DNA from: Rhodococcus phenolicus
GTDB lineage: Bacteria; Actinomycetota; Actinomycetes; Mycobacteriales; Mycobacteriaceae
DNA: 64,000 nucleotides
Reading direction: 5' to 3'
NCBI RefSeq assembly: GCF_001646785.1
Contig: NZ_LRRH01000061.1
Location: forward strand, 62,001 to 126,000
A program made the translations under genes and the position numbers. Numbering within the stretch: the stretch's first letter is position 1; each line of letters begins with the position of its first letter. Shown here one piece after another: positions 44,696 through 54,097 of the stretch. Under the pieces are notes generated by a model, which was not told the origin of the DNA, searched no databases, and was given only the letters and a program-made list of their open reading frames with translations.

Positions 44696-44771
44696 TAACG
44701 CGCGCGAATACGGATAGATTCGATGCACAACATCCAGCACATCCGACACTCGACGCACGGAGGTCACGACC

Positions 44772-45476
44772 ATGACGGACGCCAACTCCGCGAGCGGCAC
44801 GACCCGGACGGTGACCACCGATTCGACAGCCGGACTCACCGAGCGCCAGCGCCGCGTCCTCGAAGTCATCCGCGATTCGGTCGCCGCACGCGGCTACCCG
44901 CCGAGCATCCGGGAGATCGGCGACGCCGTCGGTCTCAACTCCACTTCCTCGGTGGCCCACCAGTTGCGCACGCTCGAACGCAAGGGCTTCCTTCGCCGCG
45001 ACGCCAACCGGCCGCGCGCCGTGGACGTGCGCGGTCTCGAGGACAGCGCGGTCGTGCCCGACGCCCCCGGCGAGACCACCGTTCCCGCGACGGCGGTTCC
45101 GTCCGCCGCGATGGTGCCGGTCGTGGGCCGGATCGCGGCCGGTGGTCCGATCCTGGCCGAGGAATCCGTCGAGGACGTCTTCCCGCTCCCCCGAGAACTC
45201 GTCGGCCAGGGATCGCTGTTCCTGCTCAAGGTCGTCGGGGAATCGATGGTCGACGCCGCGATCTGCGACGGGGACTGGGTGGTGGTACGGCAGCAGAATG
45301 TCGCCGACAACGGCGACATCGTCGCGGCGATGCTCGACGGCGAGGCCACGGTCAAGACGTTCAAACGGGTGAAGAAGGACGTGTGGCTGATGCCGCACAA
45401 TCCGATGTTCGAACCGATTCCCGGGAACGACGCCGTCATTCTCGGAAAGGTCGTCACCGTGATCCGGAAGATCTGA
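44772..45476 (+). CDS. lexA: LexA, SOS repressor
   Basis: 234 residues. N-terminal winged helix ([15 protein letters not shown]...[15 protein letters not shown]), self-cleavage site Ala123-Gly124 in GRIAAGGP, catalytic Ser158 (VVGESMVD) and Lys195 (ATVKTFKR). RecA filaments trigger autocleavage and derepression of DNA-damage genes. GGAGG lies upstream of the ATG. Two SOS boxes lie in the divergent region. A perfect terminator hairpin follows. Confidence 0.97.
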   Translation: MTDANSASGTTRTVTTDSTAGLTERQRRVLEVIRDSVAARGYPPSIREIGDAVGLNSTSSVAHQLRTLERKGFLRRDANRPRAVDVRGLEDSAVVPDAPGETTVPATAVPSAAMVPVVGRIAAGGPILAEESVEDVFPLPRELVGQGSLFLLKVVGESMVDAAICDGDWVVVRQQNVADNGDIVAAMLDGEATVKTFKRVKKDVWLMPHNPMFEPIPGNDAVILGKVVTVIRKI

Positions 45477-45487
45477 GGTCCTCCACG

Positions 45488-45533
45488 ACGACGCCGGGGC
45501 GGTACAGCATGTGCGGTACCGCCCCGGCGTCGT
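45488..45533. terminator. Bidirectional terminator after lexA
   Basis: Arms ACGACGCCGGGGCGGTAC (45488-45505) and GTACCGCCCCGGCGTCGT (45516-45533) form an 18-bp perfect stem with a 10-nt loop, followed by TT. It separates convergent lexA and the acyl-CoA dehydrogenase. Confidence 0.85.
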
Positions 45534-45548
45534 TTCCGGAGGGGGCGA

Positions 45549-46691
45549 TCAGACGTTGAGCGAACGGCCGATGACCTCCTTCATGATCTCGTTGGTGCCG
45601 CCGTAGATCTTCTGGACGCGGGAATCGAGGTACGCCTTCGCGACCGGGTACTCACGCATGTAGCCGTAGCCGCCGTGCAGCTGGAGGCACCGGTCGATGA
45701 GTTCGACCTGCTTGTCGGTGGTCCAGTACTTCGCCATCGCCGCCTCCGGCACAGTGAGAGTGCCGGCGTTCAGTTCCACGATGCACTTGTCGACGAACAC
45801 GCGTGCGATCTGCGTCTCGGTGGCGAGCTCGGCCAGTTCGAATCGGGTGTTCTGGAACTTGCCGATGGGCTTGCCGAACGCCTTGCGGTCGCGGCAGTAC
45901 TGCAGGGTGCTCTCGAGAACCTGCTCCATCGCCGCCGCGGCGACCACGGCGATCGACAGACGCTCCTGCGGGAGGTTCTGCATCAGGTAGATGAAGCCGA
46001 GGCCCTCCTCGCCGAGGAGGTTCGCCGCCGGCACCCGCACGTTGTCGAAGCTCAGTTCCGCCGTGTCCTGCGCGTCGAGACCGATCTTGTCGAGGTTGCG
46101 GCCACGCTCGAAGCCCGCCATGCCACGCTCGACGACGAGGAGCGAGAAGCCCTGAGCGCCCTTCTCCGGGTCCGTGCAGGCCACGACGATCACCAGGTCG
46201 GCGTTGATGCCGTTGGTGATGAACGTCTTGGAGCCGTTGAGGATCCAGTCGTCGCCGTCACGCACCGCGCGGGTCTTGATGCCCTGCAGGTCGCTACCGG
46301 TGCCGGGTTCGGTCATCGCGATGGCGGTGATGATCTCACCGGAACAGAATCCGGGCAGCCAGCGCTGCTTCTGCTCCTCGTTCGTCAGCGCGAGGAGGTA
46401 GGGAGCCACGACGTCGTTGTGCAGCATGAAACCGACACCGCTGTAGCCGCCGCGGGTGGTCTCCTCGGTGAGCACCACGTTGTACCGGAAGTCGTCGACG
46501 CCGCCTCCGCCGTACTCCTCGGGAACGGCCATGCCGAGGAAGCCCTGTGCCCCGGCCTTCTTCCAGACCTCGCGGTCGACGATCTTGTCCTTCTCCCACT
46601 GCTCGTGGAAGGGTGCCACCTCCTGCTCGAGGAACTTCCGGTACGACTCGCGGAAGAGTTCGTGTTCGGGCTCGAAGAGGGTGCGTTCCAT
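45549..46691 (-). CDS. Acyl-CoA dehydrogenase (FadE20-like position)
   Basis: 380 residues, standard length. MTEPGTGSDL and ITNG are FAD/substrate motifs; the catalytic base is Glu368 in YGGTNEIMKEVIG; LHGGYGY is conserved. It oxidises an acyl-CoA to the 2-enoyl-CoA using FAD. In M. tuberculosis fadE20 sits close to lexA and hflX, consistent with this position; the acyl chain preference is not predictable. Confidence 0.92.
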   Translation of the reverse strand: MERTLFEPEHELFRESYRKFLEQEVAPFHEQWEKDKIVDREVWKKAGAQGFLGMAVPEEYGGGGVDDFRYNVVLTEETTRGGYSGVGFMLHNDVVAPYLLALTNEEQKQRWLPGFCSGEIITAIAMTEPGTGSDLQGIKTRAVRDGDDWILNGSKTFITNGINADLVIVVACTDPEKGAQGFSLLVVERGMAGFERGRNLDKIGLDAQDTAELSFDNVRVPAANLLGEEGLGFIYLMQNLPQERLSIAVVAAAAMEQVLESTLQYCRDRKAFGKPIGKFQNTRFELAELATETQIARVFVDKCIVELNAGTLTVPEAAMAKYWTTDKQVELIDRCLQLHGGYGYMREYPVAKAYLDSRVQKIYGGTNEIMKEVIGRSLNV

Positions 46692-46796
46692 GTGCGCTCC
46701 TGTAGGTCGCGGCGTACGTCACGATTACCGTAGGCAAGGACGACAGGCTGTGACGCTGACAGGAGCGAGCACGTTTTGTGACCGTTCTCGCCCGCG

Positions 46797-48089
46797 TCAG
46801 CGCCGGAGACCGGCCAGCTTCCGCAGGATCGGGTACGCGACGAGGATCCCGATCGATCCCCACGCGATGCCGCCGAGTTCGACCGATCCGATCGACAGCG
46901 TCAGGTCGCCGATACCGGCGACCAGTGCCGCCGCCACGACCGTGAGGTTCACCGGATCGGTGAAGTCGACCTTCGCGTCCATCCAGATGCGGACGCCGAG
47001 GATGCCGATCAGGCCGTAGAGCACCAGGGTCGCGCCGCCGAGCACGCCGTCGGGAACGGTGAAGACGAGCGCACCGAACTTCGGGGAGAACGCCAGGACG
47101 ACGGCGGTCGCCGCAGCCACCCAGTACGCGGCGGTCGAGTAGACGCGGGTGGCGGCCATGACACCGATGTTCTCCGCGTAGGTGGTGGTGCCCGAGCCGC
47201 CGCCGAATCCGGCGAGCGTCGTGGCCAGGCCGTCGGCGAACAGCGCGTCGCCGGCGACGTCGTCGAGGTTGCGCCCGGTCATCGCGGCAACCGCCTTGAC
47301 GTGGCCGACGTTCTCCGCGATGAGCACGATCACCACCGGCAACGCCACCAGCACCACCGACAGTTCGAATGTCGGCCCCCGCAGTTCGGGGACACCGAAC
47401 CAGGCGGCCTCACGCAACGCCGCGACCCGATCGTCGGCCAGCCCGCCGGTGACGGCGGCGAACACCCAGCCGATCACCACACCGACGAGAATGCCGAGCC
47501 GTCCCAGAAGCCCGGGGCCGAGCACAGTGACCACGAGGATGGAGACGAGCGTGATCGCCGCGATCAGCGGCTGGGCTTCGAACGAACCGGCTGCGGTCGG
47601 CGCCAGGTTCAGCCCGATGAGGGCGACGATCGCACCGGTCACCACAGGGGGCATCACGGCGTCGATCACGCGCGCGCCGAGCGCTTTGACCACCAGTCCG
47701 ACGACAACGAGCAGCAGGCCCACCGCGGCGATACCACCGAGCTGGGCGGCTGGTCCGTCGGCGGCCGATGCGGTGAGCGGCGCGATGAACGCGAACGACG
47801 AACCGAGGTAGCTCGGCACGCGGCCGCGCGTGATCAGCAGGAACAGCGCGGTGCCGATTCCGGAGAACAGCAGGGTGGTGGTGACCGGGAACCCGGTGAT
47901 CGTCGGCACCAGCAGGGTGGCCCCGAACATCGCGATGACGTGCTGCATGCCGATGCCGATCGTGCGTGGCCACGACAGCCGTTCGTCCGGGGCGACGACC
48001 CCACCCGCGGCGATGCGCCGGCCGTCTCCGTGCAGGGTCCAGCCCACGCCGACGCGGGTCCTCTTCGTGGTCTTCACCGGTTCGTTCAC
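46797..48089 (-). CDS. NCS2-family uracil/xanthine permease
   Basis: 430 residues with about 14 membrane segments. Family signatures: GIGMQHVIAMFGATLLVPTITGFP at the start, SYLGSSFAFIAP, LIAENVGHVKAV and GFGGGSGTTTYAENIGVMA. It resembles UraA-type nucleobase:H+ symporters, so uracil is the best guess. GTG start. Between acyl-CoA dehydrogenase and ptsI on the same strand, probably monocistronic. Confidence 0.9.
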   Translation of the reverse strand: MNEPVKTTKRTRVGVGWTLHGDGRRIAAGGVVAPDERLSWPRTIGIGMQHVIAMFGATLLVPTITGFPVTTTLLFSGIGTALFLLITRGRVPSYLGSSFAFIAPLTASAADGPAAQLGGIAAVGLLLVVVGLVVKALGARVIDAVMPPVVTGAIVALIGLNLAPTAAGSFEAQPLIAAITLVSILVVTVLGPGLLGRLGILVGVVIGWVFAAVTGGLADDRVAALREAAWFGVPELRGPTFELSVVLVALPVVIVLIAENVGHVKAVAAMTGRNLDDVAGDALFADGLATTLAGFGGGSGTTTYAENIGVMAATRVYSTAAYWVAAATAVVLAFSPKFGALVFTVPDGVLGGATLVLYGLIGILGVRIWMDAKVDFTDPVNLTVVAAALVAGIGDLTLSIGSVELGGIAWGSIGILVAYPILRKLAGLRR

Positions 48090-48141
48090 GACAGGGAATC
48101 GTATGCCTCGACGGGCGGCGCCGCGCAGCCGTCACCCCGGA

Positions 48142-49857
48142 TCATCCCAGGACGCGGGCAACCGCCTCGCGCGCGGCGGCCGGATCCGATGCGGCCAGGG
48201 CGGCATCGGCGGCCGAGCGGCACCGATCGAGGGTGACGGTCGCGAGACGGGCACCGACCGCGGCGACCGCGGCCGCCGCGCAGGACAACGACGTGACACC
48301 CAGCCCGGTGAGGACACACGCGAGCAGGGGATCCGCCGCAGCCTCCCCGCACACTCCGACCGGTTTGCCGGCTGCGCGACCGGCGTCCGCGGTCCGGGCG
48401 ACGAGTGCGAGCACCGCGGGCTGCCAGGGGTCGGTCAGCGTCGCGAGCTGCGGGGACATGCGGTCGGCGGCCATCGTGTACTGGCCGAGGTCGTTCGTGC
48501 CGATGGACAGGAACTCCACGTGCTCGAGGATCCGGTCGGCGAGCAGCGCCGCGGCCGGCACTTCCACCATGACACCCGGGACCAGGTCCCTGGCCCGGAC
48601 CTGTGCGGCGAAGTCCGCCGCCTCCGCCACGGTCGAGATCATCGGTGCCATCACCCACGGCGATTGGCCGGTACGCGCAGCGGCTTCGGCGACCGCGTCG
48701 AGTTGCCGCCCGAGGATCCCCGGAGCGGTGGCCCCGATCCGGATACCGCGCACACCGAGTGCGGGATTGTGCTCGTCGGGGTGGGTGACGAACCGGAGCG
48801 GCTTGTCGGATCCCGCGTCGAGGGTCCGCACGACGACCTTCCGGCCGGCATAGGCGGTGAGCACTTCCGCGTAGATGCCGGCCTGATCGGCGACCGACGG
48901 TTCGATGTCCCGGTCCAGGAAGCACAGTTCGGTGCGGAAGAGGCCGACACCTTCGGCGGGGGTCTGCCGGGCCGCGCGCGCTCCGGCACCGTCCTGCACA
49001 TTCGCGAGGATCGCGATCGGATGTCCGTCGGCGGTGGCACCCGGCCCGGTCCAGGCGGCCGCTCGGGCGCGTTCCTGCCGGTCCGTCGCGACGGCCGCGT
49101 TCGCGGCGTTCGGGTCGGGGTCGGTGCGGATCTCACCGGTCGAACCGTCGAGGAGGACCGGGGTTCCCGCCGGGACGGCGTCGAGCCCTGTGGTCGCGAC
49201 GACACACGGTATGCCCAGCTGGCGCGCGATGATCGCGGTGTGGCTGGTAGGGCCGCCCAGTGTGGTGGCCAGGCCGACGATGCGGGTGGGGTCCAGTCCG
49301 GCGGTGTCGGCCGGAGCGAGGTCCTCCGCGAGGAGCACCGAGGGCACATCGGGCAGTTCGATCCCGGGTTCCGGATGCCCGCTCAGTTCCGCCACGACGC
49401 GGTCGCGGATGTCGCGCAGGTCCGTCACGCGTTCCGCCATGAGCCCGCCCAGCCGGGTGAACATGGTCGCGAACTGCTCGGTGGTCGCGATTGCCGCGGC
49501 GACGGCGTCGGATCCGCCGCGGATCCTGCCGGTGGCGGCGCCGATCCAGCCGCGATCCTCGGCGAGACCGGCATTGGCGAGCAGCACTTCGGAGGCGGCA
49601 CCGGACGCGGCGGACGCGCGGTCCCGGAGCCGCTTCGCGACGGCACCGGCCGCGGTGACGAACCGCTCGGCCTCCGCTTCGCGGGCGGTGTCGGGAACGG
49701 TGGCGTGTTCGGTCGGCAGATCGGGCCGGGGTGCAGGCCGGATCACGGGTCCGTAGGCCACACCCGGCACCACGGGCGTTCCCCGGAGCTCGCTCGGCGC
49801 CCCCGTGGTCGTCGGCCGGTGCAGCGAATCGTCCGTCAGGGGCATCGCGTCCTCCAT
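48142..49857 (-). CDS. ptsI: PTS enzyme I
   Basis: 571 residues, full length. N-terminal HPr-binding domain, phosphohistidine domain with active His206 in GGPTSHTAIIARQLGIPCVV, and C-terminal PEP-binding barrel (EGVGLFRTELCFLDRD, MVEVPAAALLAD, FLSIGTNDLGQYTMA, GVCGEAAADP). It takes phosphate from PEP and passes it to HPr. GAGGAGG precedes the ATG. Divergent from the deoR-type regulator-fruK-fruA-ptsH operon, sharing a regulatory gap. Confidence 0.96.
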   Translation of the reverse strand: MEDAMPLTDDSLHRPTTTGAPSELRGTPVVPGVAYGPVIRPAPRPDLPTEHATVPDTAREAEAERFVTAAGAVAKRLRDRASAASGAASEVLLANAGLAEDRGWIGAATGRIRGGSDAVAAAIATTEQFATMFTRLGGLMAERVTDLRDIRDRVVAELSGHPEPGIELPDVPSVLLAEDLAPADTAGLDPTRIVGLATTLGGPTSHTAIIARQLGIPCVVATTGLDAVPAGTPVLLDGSTGEIRTDPDPNAANAAVATDRQERARAAAWTGPGATADGHPIAILANVQDGAGARAARQTPAEGVGLFRTELCFLDRDIEPSVADQAGIYAEVLTAYAGRKVVVRTLDAGSDKPLRFVTHPDEHNPALGVRGIRIGATAPGILGRQLDAVAEAAARTGQSPWVMAPMISTVAEAADFAAQVRARDLVPGVMVEVPAAALLADRILEHVEFLSIGTNDLGQYTMAADRMSPQLATLTDPWQPAVLALVARTADAGRAAGKPVGVCGEAAADPLLACVLTGLGVTSLSCAAAAVAAVGARLATVTLDRCRSAADAALAASDPAAAREAVARVLG

Positions 49858-49910
49858 GCTTCCTCCTCGTCACAGTCCGGGGTCGATGTGATCGAGATTA
49901 CTCCGACCCA

Positions 49911-49922
49911 TTGACATGTCAA
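49911..49922. promoter_or_regulatory. Perfect palindrome in the ptsI / fru divergent promoter
   Basis: TTGACATGTCAA is a perfect 12-bp palindrome midway between ptsI and the DeoR-type gene, in the only AT-rich part of the gap. It could double as a -35 (TTGACA). It is a good candidate operator for the DeoR-type regulator. Confidence 0.5.
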
Positions 49923-49970
49923 CACATACGGGCGTAAAACAACATGAAACCACATTCGACGAGGAGCACC

Positions 49971-50738
49971 GTGTACGCAGAAGAACGGCAGCAGGCGATC
50001 GGCGAGCTGATCGACCGCCGCGGTCGCATGTCCGTCGCCGACCTCGCGACCCGCTACGGCGTGACCACCGAAACCGTCCGGCGCGATCTCGCACTGCTCG
50101 AACGGCTCGGTCACGTGCGGCGCGTCCACGGCGGCGCCGTGCCGGCCGCAGCCCTCACCGTCACCGAACCGGGGCTGACCGAACGCGAACACACCCGCGC
50201 CGACTTCAAGGACCGCATCGCCGCGGCCGCGGCACAGTTCCTTCCGAGCTCCGGCGGGAGCGTCGTCTTCGACGCGGGCACCACGACCGGCCGGATGGTC
50301 TCGGCTCTGCCCACCGACGTCGACCTCACCGTCGTGACGAATTCGGTGCCCATCGCGGCACGGCTCGCCGGGCTCGGCTCCGTTCGACTGCATCTGCTCG
50401 GCGGCCGCGTCCGCGGAATCACCCAGGCCACCGTCGGCGACGACGCGTTGCGCTACCTCGGCATGCTGCACGTCGATGTCGCGTTCGTCGGCACCAACGC
50501 CCTGTCCGTCGATCACGGCCTGTCGACACCCGACGCGGACGAAGCCGCCGTCAAACGCCGGATGGTCGAATCAGCCGACCGTGTCGTGGTGGTGGCCGAC
50601 TCCTCCAAGATCGGCCGCCGCCACCTGCTGAGCTTCGCGCCCCTCTCCGCCGTGGACGTCCTCGTCACCGACTGCGAGATCGACGAAACCGACCGCACAC
50701 AGCTCATCGACCAGGGAATCGAGGTGGTGACGGCGTGA
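49971..50738 (+). CDS. DeoR-family regulator of the fructose PTS
   Basis: 255 residues: N-terminal DeoR helix-turn-helix (ERQQAIGELIDRRGRMSVADLATRYGVTTETVRRDLALLE), HGGA linker, and a sugar-phosphate sensor domain (VVFDAGTTTGRMVSAL, VVTNSVPIAARLA, DVAFVGTNALS). The GTG start with GAGGAG is preferred over an upstream ATG. It overlaps fruK by 3 nt. Probably senses fructose-1-phosphate or a related sugar phosphate and represses both divergent operons; like FruR/SugR-type regulators of actinobacteria. Confidence 0.9.
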   Translation: MYAEERQQAIGELIDRRGRMSVADLATRYGVTTETVRRDLALLERLGHVRRVHGGAVPAAALTVTEPGLTEREHTRADFKDRIAAAAAQFLPSSGGSVVFDAGTTTGRMVSALPTDVDLTVVTNSVPIAARLAGLGSVRLHLLGGRVRGITQATVGDDALRYLGMLHVDVAFVGTNALSVDHGLSTPDADEAAVKRRMVESADRVVVVADSSKIGRRHLLSFAPLSAVDVLVTDCEIDETDRTQLIDQGIEVVTA

Positions 50739-51724
50739 TCGTCACACTGACCGCCAATCCGAGTCTGGACCGCACCGTCACGCTGTCCGGTCCGCTCGTC
50801 CGCGGAGCCGTGCACCGCACCGCCGAGGTGCTCGTCGACCCCGGAGGCAAGGGCATCAACGTGGCACGGGTCCTGCACGCGTCCGGCCACCCGGTGCTCG
50901 CGATCCTCCCGGGCAACGCCGGAGACCCCCTCCTCGCCGCCCTCGGCGAACACGGAATCGATTGTCTTGCAATCGAAACCGCGGCTCTCGCGCGGACCAA
51001 CACCACCGTCGCCGAACCCGACGGCACCACCACGAAGCTCAACGAACCCGGCAGTGCGTACGCCCCCCGGACACGCACCGAACTGCAGGCCGCCGTGGTC
51101 GCACGGGCGGCCGGCGCGGACTGGACCGTGCTCTCCGGATCGTTGCCGCCGAGTGTTCCGGACGACTGGTACGCCGATCTGGTCCGAGCGCTGCGTGCCA
51201 CCGGCACCCGGATCGCGGTGGACACGTCGGAGGCGCCGCTCCTGGCTCTCGCTGCCCGGTTCCCGGAGGCCGCACCGGACCTGGTGAAACCGAACTCCGA
51301 CGAACTCGCCCAGTTGACCGGCACGGACCCCGCGGCGCTCGAGGCCGCAGCCGCCGCGGGCGACACCGCCCCGGTGGTCTCGGCCGGCCGCAGCCTCGTC
51401 GCCCGCGGCGTCGGTGCGGTCCTGGCGACGCTGGGCGCGGCCGGCGCGGTGCTGGTCACCGCGGACGGGGCGTGGCGGGCCGTAGCACCCGCGGTCACAG
51501 CCCGCAGCACCGTCGGCGCCGGCGATTCGTCGCTCGCCGGCTACCTCGTCGCCGAACGCGCGGGCCTCGGCCCGGCCGAACGGCTCCGGCACGCGGTGGC
51601 CTACGGATGCGCCGCCGTCACCCTGCCCGGAACAGAACTGCCGGGACCCGACTCGGTCGATCCGGCGGCCGTCCGCATCACCGACCTGGATCCCCGATCC
51701 CCGGCACTGCCCCACCACCTGTAA
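50735..51724 (+). CDS. fruK: 1-phosphofructokinase
   Basis: 329 residues, PfkB family: PGGKGINVARVL near the N-terminus and STVGAGDSSLAGYL with catalytic Asp in the anion hole. It phosphorylates fructose-1-phosphate, the product of the fructose PTS, to fructose-1,6-bisphosphate. GTG start overlapping the regulator stop (GTGA). Operon neighbours confirm the fructose specificity. Confidence 0.94.
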   Translation: MIVTLTANPSLDRTVTLSGPLVRGAVHRTAEVLVDPGGKGINVARVLHASGHPVLAILPGNAGDPLLAALGEHGIDCLAIETAALARTNTTVAEPDGTTTKLNEPGSAYAPRTRTELQAAVVARAAGADWTVLSGSLPPSVPDDWYADLVRALRATGTRIAVDTSEAPLLALAARFPEAAPDLVKPNSDELAQLTGTDPAALEAAAAAGDTAPVVSAGRSLVARGVGAVLATLGAAGAVLVTADGAWRAVAPAVTARSTVGAGDSSLAGYLVAERAGLGPAERLRHAVAYGCAAVTLPGTELPGPDSVDPAAVRITDLDPRSPALPHHL

Positions 51725-51733
51725 GGACCTGTC

Positions 51734-53797
51734 ATGCCAGACATCGCATCCCGACCCGACCGCGGACCCGCGATCATCGCCGCGGACCTCATCACGCTCG
51801 ACGCGGACCTCGGCACCGACAAGGCAGCCGTGATCACCGCGCTGTCGGAGCGGCTGACCGCCGCGGGCCGGGCGTCCGACGCCGAGGCCCTCGCCGCCGC
51901 CGCCCTGGCCCGCGAGGACAAGTCGGCGACCGGTCTTCCGGGCGGACTCGCGATCCCGCACTGCCGGTCGGAGGCCGTCACCGCCGCGTCGCTCGGGTTC
52001 GCGCGGCTGTCCCCCAAGGTCGACTTCGGTGCCCCGGACGGCCCGGCCGACCTGGTGTTCCTCATCGCCGCGCCGGAGGGCGCCGGCGCCGAACACATGA
52101 AACTGCTGTCCTCGCTGGCCCGGGCCCTGGTCCGGCCCGAGTTCGTCTCGTCGCTGCGTGCCGCCGCCACCGAGACCGACGTCATCGCACTCGTCGAGGG
52201 TGTGCTGCCGCCACCACCCGAGCCGTCACCGGAATCACAGCCGCAACCGCGGCCGGAGAGCCCGCCGGCGAGCACGGCCCCGGCCGGCACTCCCGCGGCG
52301 GGCACCACCGAACGGACGATCGTCGCGGTCACCGCATGCCCGACCGGGATCGCCCACACCTATATGGCGGCCGACGCGCTCACCGCCGCCGGTGAGCGGG
52401 CGGGAGTCACCGTTCGCGTCGAGACCCAGGGATCGAGCGGCAGCACTCCCCTTCCCCCCGCCGCCATCGCCGCCGCGGATGCGGTCATCTTCGCGACCGA
52501 CGTCGGCGTCAAGGACCGCGAACGCTTCGCCGGAAAACCCGTCGTCGCGTCCGGCGTCAAACGCGCCATCAACGAACCCGACACCATGATCGCCGAGGCT
52601 GTCCGCGCTGCGGCCGATCCGTCGACGGCAACCGTCGAGGCGGGCACGGCCCCCACGGAGTCCGACGAGGCCGCGGCGGCGGAACTCGGCTGGGGCACAC
52701 GCATCCGGCAGATCCTGCTCACCGGCGTGAGCTACATGATCCCGTTCGTCGCAGCGGGTGGTCTGCTCATCGCACTGGGCTTCCTGCTCGGCGGATACGA
52801 CATCTCCGATTCGGCCGCCGACATCGTCGTGGACAACACGTTGTGGAATCTGCCCGCCGGCGGGCTCGGCACCTATCTCGGCGCGGTGCTGTTCCAGCTC
52901 GGATCGCTGGCGTTCTCGTTCCTGGTCCCCGCGCTCGCCGGCTACATCGCCTTCGCGATCGCCGACCGGCCCGGTCTCGCACCCGGATTCACGGCGGGCG
53001 CGGTGGCGGTGTTCGTCGGGGCCGGCTTCATCGGCGGTCTCGTCGGCGGCATCATCGCCGGTTTCGCCGCCTTGTGGGTGGGCCGGATTCCGCTCCCGGT
53101 GTGGGCGCGCGGACTCAAGCCGGTCGTGATCATCCCGCTGCTCGCCACGCTCATCGTCGGTGCCCTGATGTTCCTGGTACTCGGCCGGCCGCTGGCCGCG
53201 ATCACCACCGGGCTCACCGACTGGCTCAACAGCCTGTCCGGCGGCTCCGCGGTGATCCTCGGCATGATCCTCGGCCTGATGATGTGCTTCGACCTCGGGG
53301 GCCCGGTCAACAAGGCCGCCTATGCGTTCGCCGTCGCCGGCCTGGCCGTCGACAACCACGCGTCGCTGCAGATCATGGCCGCGGTCATGGCCGCAGGCAT
53401 GGTGCCGCCGCTGGCGATGGCCCTGTCGTCGACCCTGCGGCCGACGCTCTACAGCCCCGCGGAACGCGAGAACGGCAAGGCAGCCTGGCTGCTGGGCGCC
53501 TCGTTCATCTCCGAGGGCGCCATCCCGTTCGCCGCAGCCGACCCGTTCCGGGTGATTCCGTCGATGATGATCGGCGGAGCCGTGACCGGTGCGATCGTGA
53601 TGGCGACGGACGTCACCCTCACCGCGCCCCACGGTGGTGTGTTCGTGATCTTCGCGATGGACCGCGTCCTGTGGTTCTTCGTCGCGCTGGCCGCGGGCAC
53701 CGTCATCGGCGCCCTGTGCGTCACGCTCGCCAAGGAAGTCAAACGCCCCGCCCACCTGACCGCCACCGCGCCGGCCGCCCGGCCGGTCGCCGCCTGA
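51734..53797 (+). CDS. fruA: Fructose-specific PTS enzyme IIABC
   Basis: 687 residues in the order EIIA (active His76 in LAIPHCRSE), Pro/Ala linker, EIIB (active Cys202 in TACPTGIAHTYMA), second linker, EIIC with about nine membrane helices (SYMIPFVAAGGLLIALGFLLG to the end). It phosphorylates and imports fructose to fructose-1-phosphate. Located 9 nt after fruK, with AAGGA upstream of the ATG. Confidence 0.95.
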   Translation: MPDIASRPDRGPAIIAADLITLDADLGTDKAAVITALSERLTAAGRASDAEALAAAALAREDKSATGLPGGLAIPHCRSEAVTAASLGFARLSPKVDFGAPDGPADLVFLIAAPEGAGAEHMKLLSSLARALVRPEFVSSLRAAATETDVIALVEGVLPPPPEPSPESQPQPRPESPPASTAPAGTPAAGTTERTIVAVTACPTGIAHTYMAADALTAAGERAGVTVRVETQGSSGSTPLPPAAIAAADAVIFATDVGVKDRERFAGKPVVASGVKRAINEPDTMIAEAVRAAADPSTATVEAGTAPTESDEAAAAELGWGTRIRQILLTGVSYMIPFVAAGGLLIALGFLLGGYDISDSAADIVVDNTLWNLPAGGLGTYLGAVLFQLGSLAFSFLVPALAGYIAFAIADRPGLAPGFTAGAVAVFVGAGFIGGLVGGIIAGFAALWVGRIPLPVWARGLKPVVIIPLLATLIVGALMFLVLGRPLAAITTGLTDWLNSLSGGSAVILGMILGLMMCFDLGGPVNKAAYAFAVAGLAVDNHASLQIMAAVMAAGMVPPLAMALSSTLRPTLYSPAERENGKAAWLLGASFISEGAIPFAAADPFRVIPSMMIGGAVTGAIVMATDVTLTAPHGGVFVIFAMDRVLWFFVALAAGTVIGALCVTLAKEVKRPAHLTATAPAARPVAA

Positions 53798-53833
53798 CCC
53801 GCCGAACCCGTTCGACCGATCGAAGGAGAACCC

Positions 53834-54091
53834 ATGTCCAGCACCACCGTCGCCGTCGGCTCGTCCATCGGCCTCCACGCCCGTCCCGCCGGAATCATCG
53901 CCGATGCCGTCGTCGAGGCCGGTGTTCCGGTCACCCTCGCCGTGGACGGCGGCGAACCCGTCGACGCGGGCTCCGCGCTGATGATCATGACGCTCGGCGC
54001 CACCCAGGGCACGGCCGTCACCGTCACCTGTGACGACGACGCCGTACTCGCGAAGATCGCCGAACTCGTGGTCGCCGACCTCGACGCCTGA
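53834..54091 (+). CDS. ptsH: HPr, phosphocarrier protein
   Basis: 85 residues. Active His15 in GLHARPAG and the usual regulatory-site region with Ser47 (AGSALMIM). It carries phosphate from enzyme I to EIIA. Last gene of the fru operon; GAAGGAGA upstream. A strong hairpin follows. No HPr kinase was seen, as expected in actinobacteria. Confidence 0.95.
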   Translation: MSSTTVAVGSSIGLHARPAGIIADAVVEAGVPVTLAVDGGEPVDAGSALMIMTLGATQGTAVTVTCDDDAVLAKIAELVVADLDA

Positions 54092-54097
54092 CCGGTA

